From Triglochin maritima (lineage: Eukaryota; Streptophyta; Magnoliopsida; Alismatales; Juncaginaceae): 64,000 nt of DNA. Below are positions 46,697 through 59,131 of the stretch, one piece after another. The notes below the pieces were generated by a model. That model searched no databases, was not told the origin of the DNA, and worked only from the letters and a program-made list of their open reading frames with translations. How positions within the stretch are numbered: the first letter of the stretch is position 1; each line of letters opens with the position of its first letter. The stretch covers positions 14,294,501 to 14,358,500 of the forward strand of contig OY821775.1 in the NCBI GenBank assembly GCA_963682175.1, given 5' to 3'. The position numbers and the translations under genes are program-made.

Positions 46697-47927
46697 TGAT
46701 GTGAATTAAATTTATACCGCAAGTGCACGGCGTCAATGGAGACGTGGCAAATACGGGTCGAACACAAGGAGGGAGAGATTTGTTATTAATGTGATTTCGA
46801 TTGCGGGAAAGAAGGAGAGAAGAAATAAGTTGGTTTTGAGATTTTTGATTTTTAATTATCTAAAGCAAGAAACAAGAACAATTAAAACTAAAACAAGAAC
46901 AAAGAGGTGAATTCCGTTGGGTGGAGGTTTAGATTTAAGGTTTAGATTAGAGAATTCAGAAACTTATAATAAATCATATTACTTATAAAGTATTACATGA
47001 TAAATGATTTAACATAAACTCAAGTAATCAAAATATACTAACACGAAATTAAAATAATAACATTCATTCATCTTCTCTTCACCCTAAATCTGTCACCTCC
47101 ACCCTTTGGAAGGAGTTAGAAACTCATAGAGGGAGGAAGAAGGGGTCCTAGAGACATTACAAAAGAAAAGTAAAAACAAGAAATAAAAGACAGAATTTTA
47201 TTACTAAAGTGAAGAGTACAAAACTGAAAATAAAAACAACTAAAAACTAGGTCTAAGGCCAAGGACCCTTCTACCATCGTTCTCGGGGCTATTTATAGCC
47301 GATACAAGGGATCCCAATATATAAATGGAACGTACACGCGTCAATACAGCATTGGTAAAAATTTGAGCACACAGATCGACTTTTGTGCGGCTAAATCGCC
47401 GCAATTTGTACATGAGGTGCGGCGGAATTGCCACCTTTTTGGCTCGGATTCGATCCAGATTTTTCCAGTGTGTTTATGGTATGATTTGATCCTCCTTTGC
47501 GCGTCTGGATTGATTCTTTCCATTCTTTTGAGCTCCGGATTAATTCCTTTATATATATGGAGATTCACATTGATTTTTCTTTAGATTTTCTCCATAATAA
47601 TAAAAGCTACTCGTGATTTGCAATTAGGTCCTTGACTTTTTGCAATTAAGTCCCCGGCTACTTTTGTGCTCAAGTCCTTGTTCTTTTTGTGATTAGGTCT
47701 TGAATGCTTTTATGCTTGGATACATTTCCATTTAAAACCCGATAAGCTTGAACTTGGTCTTTATGATAGAAATGAGTCTTTTGCACGCGTTTATGCTCGG
47801 AATGTGGGTAATTTGCATTTAGGTCCCTGTATTCTGTAAATAAGACTAAACATATACCTTAGTAGCATTTATTGATATAAAAGTAATCTAAATGAAAGAC
47901 ATATGATGCAATGTATGCAATGCATCA
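46697..47927 (-). repeat. 5' LTR of element C
   Basis: 1,231 bp, about eight substitutions from the 3' LTR by eye, no indels noticed. Target duplication CATCC follows at 47928. Confidence 0.92.
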
Positions 47928-48959
47928 CATCCCATTCCTCTCTGCTTGGCATCCCACGAGGCATGTCATATCAGCAGGCGTGACATAGTTTGAATATATA
48001 TGAACTCGTCCATGTTTGTCACCCAACATCGTGCCAACTAGATCATCATGAGCGACTGAGGTGATAGAGCCCTGAGAGCTTGTCTCACCGGATCCTCTTA
48101 TAGTCTCAAATTGTTCTTGAAATTAAACATTTTAATATTTAAAGTTCAATACAAGCGTTAAACATTGTAAATGTATACACGTAATTAGCTTACAATGAGT
48201 CGAGCGGCTTCCGGATGGTTCCTATTGTGGAGTTTAATCCACATGTCCGTCCGTGTGGGCTTCGGGGCAGGTTGGTCTTCTACAACCTAAAGAAAAAATA
48301 AATCAGGTCTTTACACTAAATGATTAACCAATTACTCTCTTCTCCTTATGTCGCACAACAGACTTTATACCGCACGTTTGTGGTATAATGAGATTCGCCC
48401 GATTTTTCCTGTTGATCTCACTTTTTTCTGCATCCAAAATTAAACCAAAAGGTTAGATTTCAAATTATTTGCATAAGATTAAAATTAATATAAATAAAAT
48501 ATACATGAAAAACCTCGCTGCCCCAATAATTTAAAAGAGTATACCAATTCTCCACAGATATGTTTTGTGGCTATCGGGCCATCCACTCCTCTCGGGTCTG
48601 TGTCGGCTCCACCCGCTTCTTGTAGAGGTCAAATTTGTATTCCTTCCACTTCAGGTTTAGAGACCTCATGACCTTGTCTCTAAATACCTTAGGAATCATC
48701 CAATGTGCCTGTAAAACAGTGTTTGTACGTTATTAAATGAAATACATAACTAATAAAAAAGTTACAATAAGATGAAAGGTTACCAAAATCTATTCCCATG
48801 CCATGTCCTTGTCCTTCTTTGGCACTAGTCTCCAATCTGCATAACGTGGGGGAATTATTTGTAACCTTCTCGCAAGTGACCCAATGAAATTCTAGAAATT
48901 CTCAGCCATGGGTCCTCTGGGTACCCCCTCTGGTGTGAAATCAATCGGAGATGGGTCTT

Positions 48960-50811
48960 TCTTCAACCATTCTTCCAAACACTGAGTGGGACCGCGTCCC
49001 CTACTCCTACTCCTACTACTATTGGTTTCACCGGCAGAAGACTCATCCAGAAGGAAGCTGGTGGATAAGATGTTTCTTTGCCGTCCTCATCATGTGTTAC
49101 ATACAGATCCCGTCTTATACCCATTTCTTTCAAGTCCTTCCTTGATTTTGTGTTATCTTTACTTGCTTTGGGGTTAATATTGTCTTCAAAAAACTATCAC
49201 AAATATTCCACTCCATGTGCATCACATCAATATTGTACCGCACTAAAAGATTTTTCCAATAATGCAGTTGGAAAAAAATACTTCTCTTCGTCCAGTTATT
49301 CTCGTCACCGATATAAAAATTTTGCAAATTTTCAAGAACTTCCCCAGATTTGTATACCGATGGAGTTCTATGTTCCTCTTCACCATCAAAGGTTCTCTTG
49401 TTTCTCCTCCAACGATGATCTGATTCAAGCCATCGACGATGTTCTAAATATACATTTTTTCCACTATGCTTCAGATAAATGGAATGAGTATCTTTCATAC
49501 AATGGGGACACGCCATATATCCTCTAGTCATCCACCCACTCAGATTTGCATAAGAAGAGAAGTCGTTGATAGGCAACATCAATGCAGCCCTTAACGTGAA
49601 ACATGACTTAGTGTCAGCGTCATAAGTATCCCAAACTTCTTTCAGCACTTCGATTAAAGGTTGTAAGAAAACATTTATCTTGTTGTCAGGGTGACCGAGT
49701 ATGATCAACGACATAATAAAAAACGGGTGCTTCATACTCATCCATAACAGGAGATTATATGACACAAGAATTATGGGCCATATGTTTTGTTTAGTTTGGT
49801 TGAACGATTGAAAGCCATCGCCGGCCAACCCTAGCCTCATATTTCTTAACTCTAAAGCGAAACTTGGATGTTTGTTGTCCAACTCAGCTCAACACGTATA
49901 ATCAACTGGATGACGCAATTTCCCATCTTTTTGATGTTCTTCCGAATGTCATCTCATCGACTTCGCAATATCAGCAAAGAGATACAACATGCGAAGCCTT
50001 GACTTCAATGGGAAGTGTCATAAAACAACTATGGGATTTTTTTTGGATTTTTTAAAACCCTGTTCTTGACAAACGAGATTCTCCGCATATCGTACATGAA
50101 TTGGCTTTCTCATTCTCTTTCCAGTAAAAAATGCAATGATTTTTGCACATGTGAATATTTTCATAATAAAATCCTAAATTTCGAACTAATTTCTTCGTCT
50201 GATACATATCTTTCGGCAAACAAGCCCCATCTGGCAGTAATTCAGCTTGAAACACCAAGCATTTGTTGAAAGAAGTGTTTGACCATTTACAAGTGGTCTT
50301 CGTATGAAATACTTTGATGGAAAACAACAACTTTGTCAATTCTGGTTTACATCCCGGATACAACGGTTGTTCTTCATCTTTCAAGTAATTTAGAAACTTC
50401 TGAGAATAATCTGTTATCTTGTGTCTCGACACATCGTCGTTGACATTATCACCTACGACAACGTCATTTAGCATCCCTTCAATGTCCTCCATCTCATCTT
50501 CACTCGCCTCATTTTCTGTTGTGGGAGCTTCAGCTGTTGGGACTACTATTTTGGCGCTCATACTAGCAAAAGATTCTTCGTGAAAAACTCATTGCTCATA
50601 ATTTCGAACAGTCATTAACGACAATATCATCAATAACATTCCCTCTGGTTGCCCACTTGGTGTTGCAACATTTTTTGCACGGGTACAAGATCCTTCCACC
50701 TTGAATGTACTGGTTCTTGGAACTAAATGCCAATTTCAGGAAAGACTCAAAATTATCGGCAAATGTTTGACTAACTCTTTGTCCATACATCCAACTTTTG
50801 TTTGAGGTCAT
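48960..50811 (-). pseudogene. tnp2: CACTA TNP2 transposase, fragmented
   Basis: The En/Spm-type DDE transposase (Transposase_21/TNP2 family). Pieces on the minus strand in order: N-terminal transposase-associated domain (50596-50811, SWMYGQRVSQTFADNFESF and LYPCKKCCNTKW), an acidic linker and lead-in to the core (50052-50561, CLPKDMYQTKKLVRNLGF, SCTICGESR), and the core (49130-49882, LRNMRLGLAGDGFQSF; MTRGYMACPHCMKDT; DVMHMEWNICDSFLKTIL). A C-terminal part (PPASFWMSLLP) continues to about 48960. Stops or frame changes separate the pieces, and part of the core after 49130 is missing. Confidence 0.82.
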
Positions 50812-52519
50812 GATTCCAATAATCTAACACAAAAAATTTGTTATCCAAAATTGATTACAAAATCCAAATCGACTCCAAACTAGAATCCAAATCCGAACTT
50901 CAATCAAAATTTATGTTAAATTCTAACTAAATTTTGGCAGAACCTCCTTTATGTTTTCGATAGCAATTTTTTCATAAAACATGTATTGACAAGAAAATAT
51001 GTTCACTTTTCAAAGACAAACATCACAACATCGTCAATTCAGAAAATTATACAATCCAATCCAATCCTAAAGTCAATCGCAAATCCTAAATCAAATCTCA
51101 ATCCTCAAAAGGATTTACTTCGTAAACTTGAATCTCAATCCAATCCAATCCTAAACTTTAATCCAAAATCAAACTTCAATAAAAAATTATTTGAAATTCT
51201 CACTAAAATTTGGCAGGAGCCCCTTATATATTCGATACCAAAAAATTCATAAAACATGTATTGACAAGTAAATGTGTTCACTTTTCAAAGACAAGCATCC
51301 CAACATCGTCAACTCATCACACTTAAATCAAAAAGCAATCCTAAATCAATTCCTAAATCCTTAAAAGGATCTACTTCAAATCCAAACAATACTTCCAAAA
51401 TCTAAACTTCAATCAAAATTTATTTGAAATCCTAACTAAATTTCAGCAGAACCTCCGCTATATTTTTTATTGTTTTTCCAGAAAACCTGTATTGACAAGA
51501 AAATATGCTCACAATTGAAGTACAATCATACAATCACAAAATCCAATCCTAAATCGTAAATACCAAAACTTAACGAAATTTGTAGCTTCTAGTTTAAGTA
51601 ATAGAGAAGCAAAATTAAGCTAAAACAATCACATGATGTCAAAGTGTATCGCGGTTACATCACTTTGTTTCCATTATTTTGAGTTATACCGATATGAAGT
51701 TGGGTTTTGAGGCCCACTTTATTTGGGTCCAAATTTTGAATACTAATGTCATGTCACATTGGTAATTAACCATTGTCATTAAAGTCACCAAACGAGTCCA
51801 AAGACAACGGAAAATCACAAATATTGAAAAGTTACAAAAAGCAATCAAAACTATAATTCTAAACAATAATAAAAACAATTAATGTAAACTATAATCAAAA
51901 CTATAACATTGAATTCAAACTATACTCAAATTCAAATAAAGAATTGATGTAAATTTATAATCAAAAATTTATAACATTGAAACTAACAATTAATGTAAAC
52001 TACAATTAAAATTATAACATTGAAATAATCTATGCGAGTATGAGGTCGGGTTTGGGGTTGGGGGGTTGGGTTTAATGGCTGAGGGTCGAGTTTGGGATTG
52101 GGTTTGATGGCTGAGGTTCGGGTTTGGGGTTGGGATCATGTTTATGGGTCGAGGATGGGATGGGGGTCGGGGATGGCATGGGGGTCGGAGTCAGGGATGC
52201 GATTCAGGATTGGGGTGGGGGTCGGGGATAGGGTAGTTGAAGGTGGCTGGTCATGGTGGCTTGAGGATGGAGGAGGTCGGGCGGTGGTGATTGGGAGGCG
52301 TTACCAGAGGATGGAGGAGGTCGGGGGGAGGGGAGGGTCGGCGAGGATGGGGGAGTTGCTCAGGTGGGAGAAGGAGGTCGTTACCAGAAAGGAGAGCTGG
52401 CGTGCAGGCGCGACGAACGGAGGCGCGCTCAGTGGGCGGGCGGCGGCGGGTCTGGAGTAGTTAGGGTATTTTGGGAGAGAAAGGAAATGGAAGGGAGCCC
52501 CGAACCGGCTACTGATAAA
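50812..52519. other. Gene-free part of CACTA-2, with G-rich tract
   Basis: 50812-52030 is AT-rich with short direct repeats: three copies of a block containing TTTGGCAG(A/G)(A/G)CC and TGTATTGACAAG lie near 50930-51000, 51200-51280 and 51450-51510. 52030-52480 is strongly G-rich on the plus strand and includes a G3-N3-G4-N2-G6-N2-G3 run at 52048-52070, a strict G-quadruplex pattern. Confidence 0.65.
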
Positions 52520-52985
52520 ACAATATACCGATGGAATCTATCCGTCGGTGTAATGGCTGAAGAAACATTCGATTTTCAAACTTATCTCCAAGGGCGTGTG
52601 GTTTCCGTCGGTGACTTGAATAAGTGGTACACCGAAGACACATATATGTCGATGGTATATCACTATACGTTAGTGTAGTAGCCCGATAAATGGTTGATTT
52701 TCACAGTTATCACCAACATATAGTATTTGTCGGTGCCTTGAAGGATGAGTACACTGACGACACTCATCAATCGTTGGCATATAGTTATACGTTGCCCAAG
52801 AAATGGTTGGTTTCAGGAGTTTTCACTGACAGATACAAATCCGTCGGTCCAGTCAAGCACAGGTACACCAACGGTGTTATCCGTCGGTATTTTGTTATGG
52901 TCTGTCGGCGGAATAAAGTCCGACGAATATATAAATCCGTTGGTGTTATGTACGTAACATCGTCAGATAGTACACCGACGGATAA
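52520..52985. repeat. CACTA-2 right subterminal repeats
   Basis: Diverged copies of CCGTCGGTG and CACCGACGG in both orientations, mirroring 39475-39850. Confidence 0.8.
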
Positions 52986-53007
52986 GATGTCCATAATTTT
53001 AGTAGGG

Positions 53008-53427
53008 CTAGAATTTTTAGGTGCTATTAATCAAAGATATAGGTCTTAGGTCACGAACGGATTCGACTCCTGGTTTCTTAGGGATGAGGGCTATACAAGT
53101 TTGATTAAAACCCATGAATTCTAAGGGAGTGATGCGACCATGAAAAAATCTAGTGAATAAGTTTGTTAAGTGATCTTTGATGTTGTACCACAAATTTTGG
53201 TAAAAGTTGTGGTTGAAACCATCTGGACCCAGAGATTTGCTCGGCCGAAGTGCGAAAGGTACATCCTTAATTTCCTTGAGTGATAAATTTTTAGTTAGGA
53301 GTAGTGGGTCTTAATTTTTTGGTTGAGACAATGTCCCAGGAGATTGGGATTTTATATCCCTTGCTACCATTAAATCTGCAAAAAAAGGTGTTGCACTATC
53401 TCATTAATGATGGTTGTTTGAGAGTAA
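53008..53427 (-). pseudogene. LINE reverse transcriptase, N-terminal section
   Basis: The minus strand shows DVPFALRPSKSLGPDGFNH, GRITPLEFMGFNQTCIALIP and RDLRPISLINST, the standard opening motifs of plant LINE RT. It joins the middle section at 39456 once CACTA-2 is removed (YKILAKLL). The upstream part continues at 59132 beyond the Copia element. Small indels break the frame. Confidence 0.85.
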
Positions 53428-53589
53428 TGTTATAAAATAATAGAACAAAGAACAAAGAAGATGATGATTTGAGGGAGAACAAAGAACAAAGGGTGTATGT
53501 TACAAGAGTTTACAAATGAGAATGTGATAGGTTGAAGGAGTTATGGGAGGAGAAGGTGAATCATCCAATGACCTTTGGATTTCATAACA
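53428..53589 (-). repeat. 3' LTR of short-LTR Copia
   Basis: 162 bp; followed by CTCCCCCTTGG, whose minus strand is the polypurine tract. Missing the promoter-side middle seen in 58644-58869. Confidence 0.87.
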
Positions 53590-54479
53590 CTCCCCCTTGG
53601 AGGATCACTTTTACACGCTAGGGATGCTGCCTCGTTAAAAACCTTACCAGGAAAAACCCGATGGGATAAAAACTTGGTGAAGGAAAAAAGAGTGCAACAC
53701 CTATGATGCTCCCCCTTACTTCAACATACATTCTTCAAACAATGAACAACAATTTTGAAGACAAACTTCTTAAAGACTTTGGTGGGCAATAACTATGTAA
53801 ACAAGTATGTCATATTCTCGCTTGATTGGATCTGATCAATTGTCACTTGATTGGTCTGTCACATCAAAAACTTTGCCAAGTAAAACCCTGTGGGACAAAA
53901 CTTGGTGAAGGAAAAAAAGAGTGCGTCGTATAATACTCCCCCTCAATTCAACATACATTTATAACATTCCCTTAGATAATACGTGTTATGTTTATGTCTC
54001 GTTAAAAACCTTGCTACAAAACCTTGTGGGAAAAATAGCTAAGGAAAAGAGTGCATAACATACGCTAACAAAATTGCACAAGTTGCCTCATTAAAAACCT
54101 TTAACCAATAAAACCTTTTAGGAAAAAAATTGAAAAAAGGGAAAAAGAGTGCAACTACAAGCCTTCTGGGCTTTATCCTTCAAGGATATCCGTCCTTCAG
54201 GGACGATAAATACAAATCCGCTTCCCCTTATTCGTAGTTTACCAAACTTACGAATATATTTTACAATGTCCTTAAACACAAAATTGCATGGGGAACAAAT
54301 ACATGATAGTTTAACGGATTTAATAGATATTTACTAAATTTCACTTAGATAATAAGATTGTGAAATATGTTTGCGCAATTTTGTTTTCAAATAATATGTT
54401 GGGAGTAACACAAATTGTGGTAACTTTTGCAAAATATGAATATGTTACCTCAAAAGATATTACTTATGGACAATTTAAA

Positions 54480-56154
54480 GATGTCTCATAGTTATATTGA
54501 TGTCATAGCGATACGAGAATGTAAGAATCAACAACTGATTCATCAACTTGCATAAAATTGTAATTACTCCACGTAATGACACCAAATTTTTGTGATACTA
54601 ATTGATGTGGATCAGACATATAAGAAACATTGCTAACGTAAATCTTTATCGCATGACTAGAAATTGATAGATCCTTGAACGTCATCTAAATGTTTTCAGA
54701 TGAACATAATGCTTAGATAAAACACTTATTGTGAACCTTATTATGTTTCAAGTTATAAGAAAATATTCATGACATTTTGATAAGGAACTTCAAGTCCTAT
54801 TACAATTGGATCTTTGTTGATATACAATAGATGTCATTTCTTAGTGTCATTCCAGAGAATGTTCAAACTTCAGGTCGAAAAATAATTGAGTTTTCTCTGG
54901 TCATTTATTCTAAAAAATTGTCCATTAAATATTTCTTGAGTTTTCAAAAGCTCTGCTGGAGGTCCTATGACATCAAGCATGTTATAAATATAATAAATAA
55001 CAATAACTTTTGTTATTGGATGAAACATATGGACGACTAAGATCAACTTCGCATCATTCTTCATGATGACTTTGATTGAAGAGGTTATATGCACACTCTT
55101 ACTTGTTTCTTCATATAGTGATCTTTTCAAAAATTGTATAGTGCCTCTTTTGATTCTTGTCATCATATAATATATTTTGTCATATTAGTCCTTCAGGTAC
55201 TCTCATATAAGTACCAATATTAAGTGACTTATAAAATTTTAAAGTCACAACATATCTTATATGCATATCATATTGATCATGTAACAGAACATATTATCAA
55301 TATTACGAGAGAATGAGTAACATCACGATGGATGTTGGGTCATGCGAATACCCTTATATTACTCCTCGCTTTATAATGTATCACATGTTTTTCTGATTTC
55401 TATTTTTATCCTTCAGGGATATATTTTCAGAAATCAGGACTACAGGTCCAAATAGTATATTTATTCAGCGAGTTTAATATATATTGTTCGCATTCTTTTG
55501 TTTATATCAAATACGAATGCTTCTGGCATTCTTATAATATCATAGGTTTTGGATCCAATTTTTCTCTTGATATATAGCATGCTATTAAGAAGGCGAATGA
55601 ATTGTCGACAATAAATTTAATAATTATTTAATATCTCTCGTATCAACATATATAGTTGATTGTGAGTTTTACGTCAATAATAATCAAATCCTCATCATTT
55701 CCCAAAACTTTAGGATTTGACCATTCTGTATCCCTGTAATTTCTTTAATCTTTTGTTTAGCAGCTGCATTTATTTTTACGGGTTTATATTCTTCCGGAAT
55801 AACCTCTTCAGGAGGTACAATGAGAGTGACTAACTTTTATTTTATTTCCACAAATAATATATGTTATGGTCCACGCTTCTGCCGTTGGTTGAGCTCAAAT
55901 ATATTTTATCATGTGGAGATCTCCACTTTATATTATGTGGTCTATGTCTAGTAATATAAGGCGTAGTCACTCTTTTGTGATCAATACAAATGTATGACAA
56001 TTACTTGCTAGATATTGCAAGATAATGATTTTATGAAATTCAGGTTCAATCATACTTGTACATATATTCTCTTATGAACTTCAGGTTCAATATAGTACAT
56101 TTTCTTGAAATTCTTTAAGCTTCTAGCTTCTCCCCCTAATGCCAGAAAATGTAT

Positions 56155-56194
<40 letters not shown>

Positions 56195-57300
56195 TATTGG
56201 ATTGGACAATAAAATTTAGCCTTTCAGGAGCTTTAAATCGCAGGAGGGAAACAATTTATTTATTATTGTACAAGTAAAGTAGGGGAAGATTCATAACATG
56301 ATGTATATATACCATAAAAATTAATGAATAATATTAGCATGTATATATGCACATTAATGTGCCATGTATAAATTTTAAGATCCCATAATAATCAATATTG
56401 AGAGATATTTTAAAAACAGAGGGACTCTCAATTTATTGTGCAAATTGGTCGACAAATTTGACCTCATTTTGGTCGTAATAGAAGTCAACAAAATTATCTA
56501 AAGCTTCACAAAAACAATACCAATGATGACATCCATAATTAATATAAGAGATGATTTTATTTAGGCACTTCTGGGCATGTTTCGTCTCGTTTATGTCATC
56601 TATATTTCATATTCTTATTTGCACAAAATTTAGTCAACTGCTTATGCTCTTGTTTTCACGATACTTTGTAGTGTGTACTTCCGGCACACCAAAAAAATAA
56701 ACAAGAAAGGTATCGTGATTTTCCAATAACTCTCATGACCTTCAATAATCGGTGATGCATAACTCAAAAGAGTATTGAGTCATTAATTTGTAAAGTGATC
56801 AATAATTTTTTTTTTCTTTTACTACTAATCTCTATATATCTATGAACTTCTGGTCATAGAGTTTGATTTAGAGATCGACGTGCATTTTTACTCAATTAGT
56901 TATTTGCACGTTGTTTAGATGGCCATATGAATCCTTCAGGGATTATCATAAAATTTCATAACCCTCTTTAAATGTTTGTATAGTAGCATTTTATGAATAT
57001 TAAGATATTCGTCTTCTGGGAAATGCATATCATTTTTAATAACAATGATCACTTTGTAACATGGTGATTCAAATTCCACTATGTTGTAGCACAATGTACT
57101 ATATATATCTATCAAGATGGATATTATGTGCTCACGAGATGAATGCTCGTATTGGTTGTGAATGATCATTTGATGCATCAAAATTAACAAGTAATAATCG
57201 CATGCTTGAACCACTTTACAAATACTCTTTTAATCAACATGATGCTAAGAATTCATATAACTTATACTAAGCAAGTGAATCAATACAAAGTTGCATGAGA
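54480..57300 (-). pseudogene. Copia pol remnants (RT, RNase H)
   Basis: Around 54503-54685 a piece reads YMSDPHQLVSQKFGVITW, matching the RNase H region that usually reads YLSDPH.A.SQTGYVF. Around 54870-55166, VIGPPAELLKTQEIFN follows the degenerate position of the RT YVDD motif (YIYN here). A further open piece at 56936-57214 is too decayed to place. Multiple stops throughout make it non-coding. The order agrees with minus orientation. Confidence 0.65.
56158..56191. repeat. (TA)n microsatellite
   Basis: About 17 TA units inside the decayed Copia element. Confidence 0.9.
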
Positions 57301-58630
57301 TATATAAATATCATTCAATTTTAGAAGCACTACTAAATATGTAACTATTTCTTTTCATGTTTCATTTGATCGAGAATCCATGAAATTTGGATCAATAACT
57401 CGATGTTTTGTCCAACCACAAAAACAGACATGAGATTAAATCATAAAACTTTTAAAATCATTTTAACAAATAGGATAGCAAAAGAAAATCACAACCTCTA
57501 TTTTATCTTGATTTGATGTTTCTTTCTCTAGTCATTGATATTTAAAAGGCAATGAGATAGGTTCAACGTCCATAATCCATGATAAGACGTCATTCTTATC
57601 CATGATGTCAAGTATAAAGTTAAAAGTCATAACTTACAAGCATCAAAGCATAATTGGTACATGCATGCAACTTATTACCTTCTTCTTCTTTTTTTATCGG
57701 TGCATACTAAATTAAACATCTCAAAACGGAATATATTATAATGTACTTGAATCATATGATAAACAAAATTTCATATTAGCAATTCCAAAACCAACATATA
57801 TTGATTGTATATATGTAGTCTCATTTATTTTATATATATACAAAATTGTCATGATATATTCTATGCACCATGTGGGTAAATTAATTACCTCATGATGAAC
57901 AAATACACATTCAAGATGTAAGTAAAATATCCATATATGCCTTTTAGATAGAAGTTATGCATATCAATATATTAGCATGTAAATTATTAATATCTAGAAG
58001 AATCTCATCGTAACTGAATAAAAATCACAAGTATGGAAATATATTGGACTAAAGAAAGTACTAACCAATATAAAACATTTTCTCACGAAAAATTTAATAT
58101 AATAATCAATGTTAAACCATGACATTAGTTTTTATTTTATTTTGTCTTTTGAACATAATTTGTTGGGTAAAAACAACAATTATTGACTGATGCATCAATG
58201 TATTATAGCACATGCCAGAGTAACCAATAAAAAAAATCACGAGTTTAAAAATGTATTTGTTGTGCAAGATTTAAATTAATATATTGACCAAAATAACAAA
58301 ATAAATATCCGAAATATCATATAAATTCTAATTTTTGTTGTTATTGTAAAGCACTAAGATATACCATGGTTTGAGATTCACACGTCCAAAAATATTTTTT
58401 TTATTTCATTTTTAGAGTATACATATACAACCCTCAATTGATTGTAAATGATATTTTAATTAATCATGCAAGATAGAATCACATTTCTAACATTTTTTTA
58501 TGATCAAAACAAACAATCTTTTTGACAGATAAACGGAAGAACTTATGTATGTCACCTTGAGAATCAAAACATGGATTTGTTACCTTGAGACTTGAGTGAC
58601 AACAAAGGTTTTAGCCGGCAGTAGAACTTT

Positions 58631-58643
58631 CGTGCTGATAACG
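58631..58643 (-). promoter_or_regulatory. Probable primer site of short-LTR Copia
   Basis: The minus strand next to the 5' LTR reads CGTTATCAGCACG, an arrangement common beside short Copia LTRs. The matching tRNA is not established here. Confidence 0.5.
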
Positions 58644-58869
58644 TGTTATAAAATAATAAAACAAAGAACAAAGAAAATGATGATTTGAGGAGGAATAATT
58701 GTTTGTATTTTTTCCATCCACAAAGTATTACAATGGTCTCCTATTTATAGGTTATAGGAGGCAAATAAAAGGGTGTATGTTACAAGAGTTTACAAATGAG
58801 AATGTGATAGGTTGATGGAGTTACGGGAGGAGAATGTGAATCATCCAATGACCTTTGGATTTCATAACA
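58644..58869 (-). repeat. 5' LTR of short-LTR Copia
   Basis: 226 bp with a TATAAATAGG-like string on the minus strand near 58745, a plausible promoter. Its last two bases are part of the hAT MITE target duplication. Confidence 0.88.
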
Positions 58870-58875
58870 AGTAAG

Positions 58876-59131
58876 TAGGGGAGAGCAACATCCGGTCCGG
58901 TCCGGGTTCGGTCCGGACCGAAACCAACCGGTCCGGGTTTCGATCTGGCCCACCGGAGCGATTCAGGTTTCGGTCCGGTCTGGTCCGGTCCGGTTCCGGA
59001 CCAAAACCCAAAAATCCCCACAAAAGTTCGGTCCGGGTTCGGTCCAAACCGAACCTGACCGGTCCGGTCTTCGGTCCGGACCCCGGAGAGAATCCGGGTC
59101 CAGTCCGGGTCCGGACAGATGCTCACCCCTA
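58876..59131. mobile_element. hAT-type MITE
   Basis: 256 bp with terminal inverted repeats TAGGGGAGAGCA and TAGGGGTGAGCA and a perfect 8-bp duplication CAAGTAAG (58868-58875 and 59132-59139). The interior is rich in GGTCCGG repeats. TAGGGGTGAGCA ends with an 8-bp duplication are typical of hAT MITEs. It has no coding capacity. Confidence 0.92.

Larger units (their letters stand above)
40471..47927 (-). mobile_element. Athila-like gag-protease element C, complete and young
   Basis: A 7,457-bp minus-strand element with perfect target duplication CATCC (40466-40470, 47928-47932), two 1,231-bp LTRs, tRNA-Asp primer site, leader, gag, protease, spacer and PPT. Reverse transcriptase, RNase H and integrase are absent with no sign of decayed remains. 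It must therefore have moved with enzymes from another element. I count about eight differences between the LTRs by eye. Confidence 0.93.
40147..48935 (-). pseudogene. tnpA-like CACTA protein, split by Athila element C
   Basis: The second CACTA gene, probably a DNA-binding partner of the transposase. From the N-terminal side: a PSPIDFTPEGVPRGP start region (about 48900-48935), FRDKVMRSLNLKWKEYKFDL and RVEPTQTREEWMA (48575-48710), PAPKPTRTDMWIKLHNRNHP (48190-48275), and a segment near the insertion (47933-48110). After the nested element comes a coiled coil rich in MQ repeats (LATMQEMLKTMQDTL) and GFTSK (40280-40465), and a last short exon ending APR-stop at 40147. Introns separate the pieces; stops are present. 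Element C interrupts an exon and its removal rejoins REEWDARANVEQNV. Confidence 0.7.
39457..53007 (-). mobile_element. CACTA-2 (En/Spm-type) transposon with TNP2 and tnpA-like genes
   Basis: The left end is CACTACAGGAGAAC. The right end on the other strand is CCCTACTAAAATTATGG, a decayed CACTA terminus. The target duplication is CTA (39454-39456 and 53008-53010). CCGACGG/CCGTCGG subterminal repeats lie at 39475-39850 and 52520-52985. Both genes run on the minus strand. The total is 13.5 kb, of which about 7.5 kb is the nested Athila element and its target duplication. Deleting the element restores an LINE RT reading frame across the junction. Confidence 0.9.
53428..58869 (-). mobile_element. 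Short-LTR Copia element (decayed)
   Basis: A minus-strand element with target duplication AGTAA (53423-53427 and 58870-58874). Its LTRs are 53428-53589 and 58644-58869, both beginning TGTTATAAAATAAT and ending TTTCATAACA. The 3' LTR lacks about 64 bp present in the 5' LTR. Internal sequence has Copia RT and RNase H remnants. The short LTR and the sequence inside it resemble the Ale/Retrofit type, from memory. Confidence 0.87.

Noticed and set aside
58821..59126. ORF rich in GPD/RTG residues
   Set aside because: It is a translation of the GGTCCGG repeats of the hAT MITE.
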